A DNA stretch of 17,360 nt from Pseudomonas sp. UBA4194. Lineage in GTDB: Bacteria > Pseudomonadota > Gammaproteobacteria > Pseudomonadales > Pseudomonadaceae. The stretch is taken from NCBI RefSeq assembly GCF_002379585.1, contig NZ_DFUE01000032.1, forward strand, positions 1-17,360, read 5' to 3'. The translations under genes and the position numbers were made by a program. Shown here in pieces: positions 15,731-17,360 of the stretch. Position 1 is the stretch's first letter. Each line of letters starts with the position of its first letter. The notes beneath the pieces were generated by a model. The model had not been told where the DNA came from, did no database searches, and worked only from the letters and a program-made list of their open reading frames with translations.

Positions 15731-15760
15731 TGCCTGATCGGCGCCCAGCCTTGCCTGATC
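15730..15760. repeat. Tandem 10-bp direct repeats spaced 21 bp upstream of the paoABC-like operon
   Basis: TTGCCTGATC occurs at 15730-15739 and again, identically, at 15751-15760, so corresponding bases are 21 bp apart, two helical turns. The copies lie between the xthA stop and the aldehyde oxidoreductase genes. The operon-proximal copy abuts the candidate -35. AraC-type activators commonly bind two same-orientation half-sites with about this spacing beside -35. The role is inferred. Confidence 0.5.
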
Positions 15761-15791
15761 CTGCTCGAGACTGAGCGAACCCTGCAGGGGC

Positions 15792-16592
15792 TTAGTGCTT
15801 GGCGCGTTGCTTACGCCCCGCCAGCTGAATCCAGGTCGGCGCATGATCGCTGGCGTGCGGTTCATTACGTACCCACGCGTGTACGCCCGCCTCTTGCAGG
15901 TACGGTGCCAAGGCAGGGTTGAGCAGCAGATGGTCGATGCGCAGGCCGGAGTTCTTTTGCCAATGCTGACGGAAGTAGTCCCAGAACGTGTAGACCTGCT
16001 CGTCCGGGTAGAGGTGCCGGATCGAATCGGTCCAGCCCTGTTCCAGCAGCTGCTGGTAGCGCTCGCGACTTTCGGGTTGCAGCAGGGCGTCCTTGAGCCA
16101 GGAGCGCGGGTTGTAGATGTCGAAGTCGGTAGGGACTACGTTGAAGTCCCCGGCCAGTACCACCGGGTGCTCACTGGCTTGCAGTGACTGGGCGTGCTCG
16201 ATGAGCCGGTCGAACCACTTCAGCTTGTACTCGAATTTCGGACCGGGCTGAGGGTTGCCATTGGGCAGGTACAGGCACCCGACGATGATGCCGTGCACGG
16301 CCGCTTCCAGGTAGCGGGACTGGTCATCCTCGAAATCGGGCAGGCCCTGGTGGATGAGCAACGGCTCGGCATCACGGGCCAGGACGGCCACACCGTTCCA
16401 CGACAACTGGCCATGGTGCAGCGAGCCGTAACCGGCGGCTTCCAGCTCTGCGGCGGGAAACGCCTTGTCCGGCGCCTTGAGCTCTTGCAGGCAGACCACG
16501 TCCGGCGCCTCGCGCTCCAGCCACTGCAGCAGATTGGGCAGCCGGGCCTTGATACCGTTGACGTTGTAGGTGGCTATTTTCAGCGCTTTCAT
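15792..16592 (-). CDS. xthA: Exodeoxyribonuclease III
   Basis: A 266-aa Mg-dependent AP endonuclease and 3'-5' exonuclease of the EEP (endonuclease/exonuclease/phosphatase) superfamily, used in base-excision repair. It shows YNVNGIKARL (Asn12), CLQELKA with metal-binding Glu37, AGDFNVVPTD (catalytic Asp and Asn), LRIDHLL, and ASDHAPTW with the Asp249/His250 pair at the C-terminus. The length is that of the E. coli enzyme (268 aa). ATG 16592 has GGGGAG 5 nt upstream. It stands alone, followed by the aldehyde oxidoreductase operon in the same direction after a 282-bp gap, and is divergent from the small Ser-rich gene. The short basic tail (GRKQRAKH) is unremarkable. Confidence 0.96.
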   Translation of the reverse strand: MKALKIATYNVNGIKARLPNLLQWLEREAPDVVCLQELKAPDKAFPAAELEAAGYGSLHHGQLSWNGVAVLARDAEPLLIHQGLPDFEDDQSRYLEAAVHGIIVGCLYLPNGNPQPGPKFEYKLKWFDRLIEHAQSLQASEHPVVLAGDFNVVPTDFDIYNPRSWLKDALLQPESRERYQQLLEQGWTDSIRHLYPDEQVYTFWDYFRQHWQKNSGLRIDHLLLNPALAPYLQEAGVHAWVRNEPHASDHAPTWIQLAGRKQRAKH

Positions 16593-16856
16593 CGTGGCTC
16601 CCCAATAACGATAGAACGATGGCTTGCATCAGTGACCTGGCCGAGGCCGGCAAGATCGGTCTGGCCGATGACCGGTTCCAGGCGAAAGTGTCAGCGACTC
16701 GACAAAACGGCAAGCTGAAAGAGGCGGGCTTGAGCTTCCTCCGTATACTCGACTGCGCCCGCCTACGCCCATGCCGATTGCCGAATCGGGCAGCCATACG
16801 TTGCATGACCCCAGTAACGATCAACAATCGTCCACCTCTGTCAGGGAAATGAACCG
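16593..16856. other. Divergent spacer between xthA and the small Ser/Ala-rich gene
   Basis: These 264 bp contain no gene I can support. TATACT (16744-16749) is a good -10 for the plus-strand gene, but no -35 stands 16-18 bp before it. No minus-strand promoter for xthA stands out. A GGAACC core on the minus strand (within ACCGGTTCCAGG near 16669-16680) lacks the second half of a hrp box. Confidence 0.4.
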
Positions 16857-17321
16857 ATGTCTACTATCGCGCCGTCCAGTGCCGTAGCCCCTACCCCAGC
16901 GAGCTCTTCGAAATCGTCGTTCGACGCCAAGCTCGACATCGCCAAGTCGAGCAAGATTCTGGTGGATTACCTCAACGACAAGGGCCAATCCGCCATCAAC
17001 GCCCAGCAGCTGTCCGACCTGGCCCAGGCACCCGCCGGAGCGGTGCCGGCCGATGTGGCGGCAGCCGCGTCGTACATGACTCGACACACCGAAGTGTTCG
17101 AGGCGATCGAGACGCATGATGTGCCGTTGTCGGATGGGCTGTCCGGGGTATGGAATCTGGAGTGGGCAGCTGCCGGCGGTTTGGATGGGACGTCCATAGA
17201 TGCCATTGCCAAGATGACCGATGCATTTGATGGGGCGATTGCGAAGTCGGCTGAGATTACCGATCTGACCACAGGCGCGAAGACAGAGCTGGATGCGGCG
17301 AAGCAGCGGCCGAATGCTTGA
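16857..17321 (+). CDS. Small Ser/Ala-rich protein with possible HrpF/NolX/HrpK-like module
   Basis: A 154-aa protein with no membrane segment and no Sec signal. The first 22 residues are Ser, Ala and Pro rich, as in type III secreted proteins. A short helical stretch (about 23-40) precedes the most informative part, residues 64-108: an Ala-rich helix, then a motif of the form YMxxHxEVFEAIET...DGLSG...WAAAGG. This resembles the repeat module of the HrpF/NolX/HrpK translocon group (helix, F-x-x-I/L-D/E, DG turn). The C-terminus is helical and acidic/Lys rich. AGGGA lies 9-10 nt before ATG 16857. No type III genes or hrp box are visible nearby. The gene is probably real; the family assignment is tentative and based on remembered pattern similarity. 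Confidence 0.6.
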   Translation: MSTIAPSSAVAPTPASSSKSSFDAKLDIAKSSKILVDYLNDKGQSAINAQQLSDLAQAPAGAVPADVAAAASYMTRHTEVFEAIETHDVPLSDGLSGVWNLEWAAAGGLDGTSIDAIAKMTDAFDGAIAKSAEITDLTTGAKTELDAAKQRPNA

Positions 17322-17360
17322 TTGAGTGGGGGGCGGGTTAGAGGGGTGGTGAATGGTCCC

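Noticed and set aside
15700..15735. T-run after GATTCACC on the plus strand as an intrinsic terminator
   Set aside because: Only a 4-bp stem precedes it, and no plus-strand gene ends there. It is better explained as an AT-rich promoter patch for the minus-strand operon.
15780..15789. Perfect palindrome CCCTGCAGGG next to the xthA stop
   Set aside because: With no loop and only 10 bp, it is within chance expectation in GC-rich DNA, and nothing around it suggests an operator or terminator.
16660..16700. GGAACC on the minus strand near the HrpF-like gene, as a possible hrp box
   Set aside because: The second half (CCACnnA at 15-16 bp) is missing, and the orientation points toward xthA, away from the candidate effector gene.

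Overview
The window looks like a stretch of a Pseudomonas chromosome. It is GC-rich with strongly GC3-biased genes, and it combines a Pseudomonas-style exonuclease III, a bkd-like 2-oxoacid dehydrogenase locus with a divergent Lrp/AsnC regulator, and a PaoABC-type aldehyde oxidoreductase. The genus call is inference from gene content. I saw no rRNA, tRNA, CRISPR array or complete insertion sequence. The only mobile-element trace is the 3' end of a tyrosine recombinase at the left edge.

Layout from left to right. (1) 1-360: C-terminal end of an integrase, converging on and overlapping an AraC-type regulator (228-1361, minus). (2) 1447-4744, minus: lipoyl E2 and an E1 with fused alpha and beta halves. 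A divergent Lrp/AsnC regulator (4890-5378, plus) faces them across a 145-bp control region rich in inverted repeats. (3) 5390-7353, minus: a thiolase and an HSD10-type short-chain dehydrogenase. (4) A LacI-type repressor (7552-8586, minus) divergent from an MFS transporter and an amidase (8814-11511, plus), with two clear LacI-type operators flanking a sigma70-like promoter. (5) 11606-15509, minus: three overlapping genes for a periplasmic-type molybdenum aldehyde oxidoreductase (Fe-S, FAD and Mo subunits). (6) 15792-16592, minus: exonuclease III. (7) 16857-17321, plus: a small Ser/Ala-rich protein with a possible HrpF/NolX/HrpK-like module.

How the genes may work together. E1 and E2 would oxidatively decarboxylate a 2-oxoacid to an acyl-CoA, with E3 supplied from elsewhere in the genome. 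The SDR and thiolase could carry out the last two steps of isoleucine-type acyl-CoA breakdown, but no acyl-CoA dehydrogenase or enoyl-CoA hydratase is present in the window. The LacI/MFS/amidase block reads as a self-contained, substrate-induced module that imports and hydrolyses an unidentified amide. The aldehyde oxidoreductase operon lacks its usual XdhC/PaoD-type maturation factor locally. Upstream of it lies a pair of 21-bp-spaced direct repeats next to a weak promoter, an arrangement that would suit an AraC-type activator.

Most of the window is ordinary accessory catabolism. The most specific new observations are the LacI operator pair, the direct-repeat element upstream of the aldehyde oxidoreductase operon, the integrase/AraC 3' overlap, and the small HrpF/NolX-like protein.
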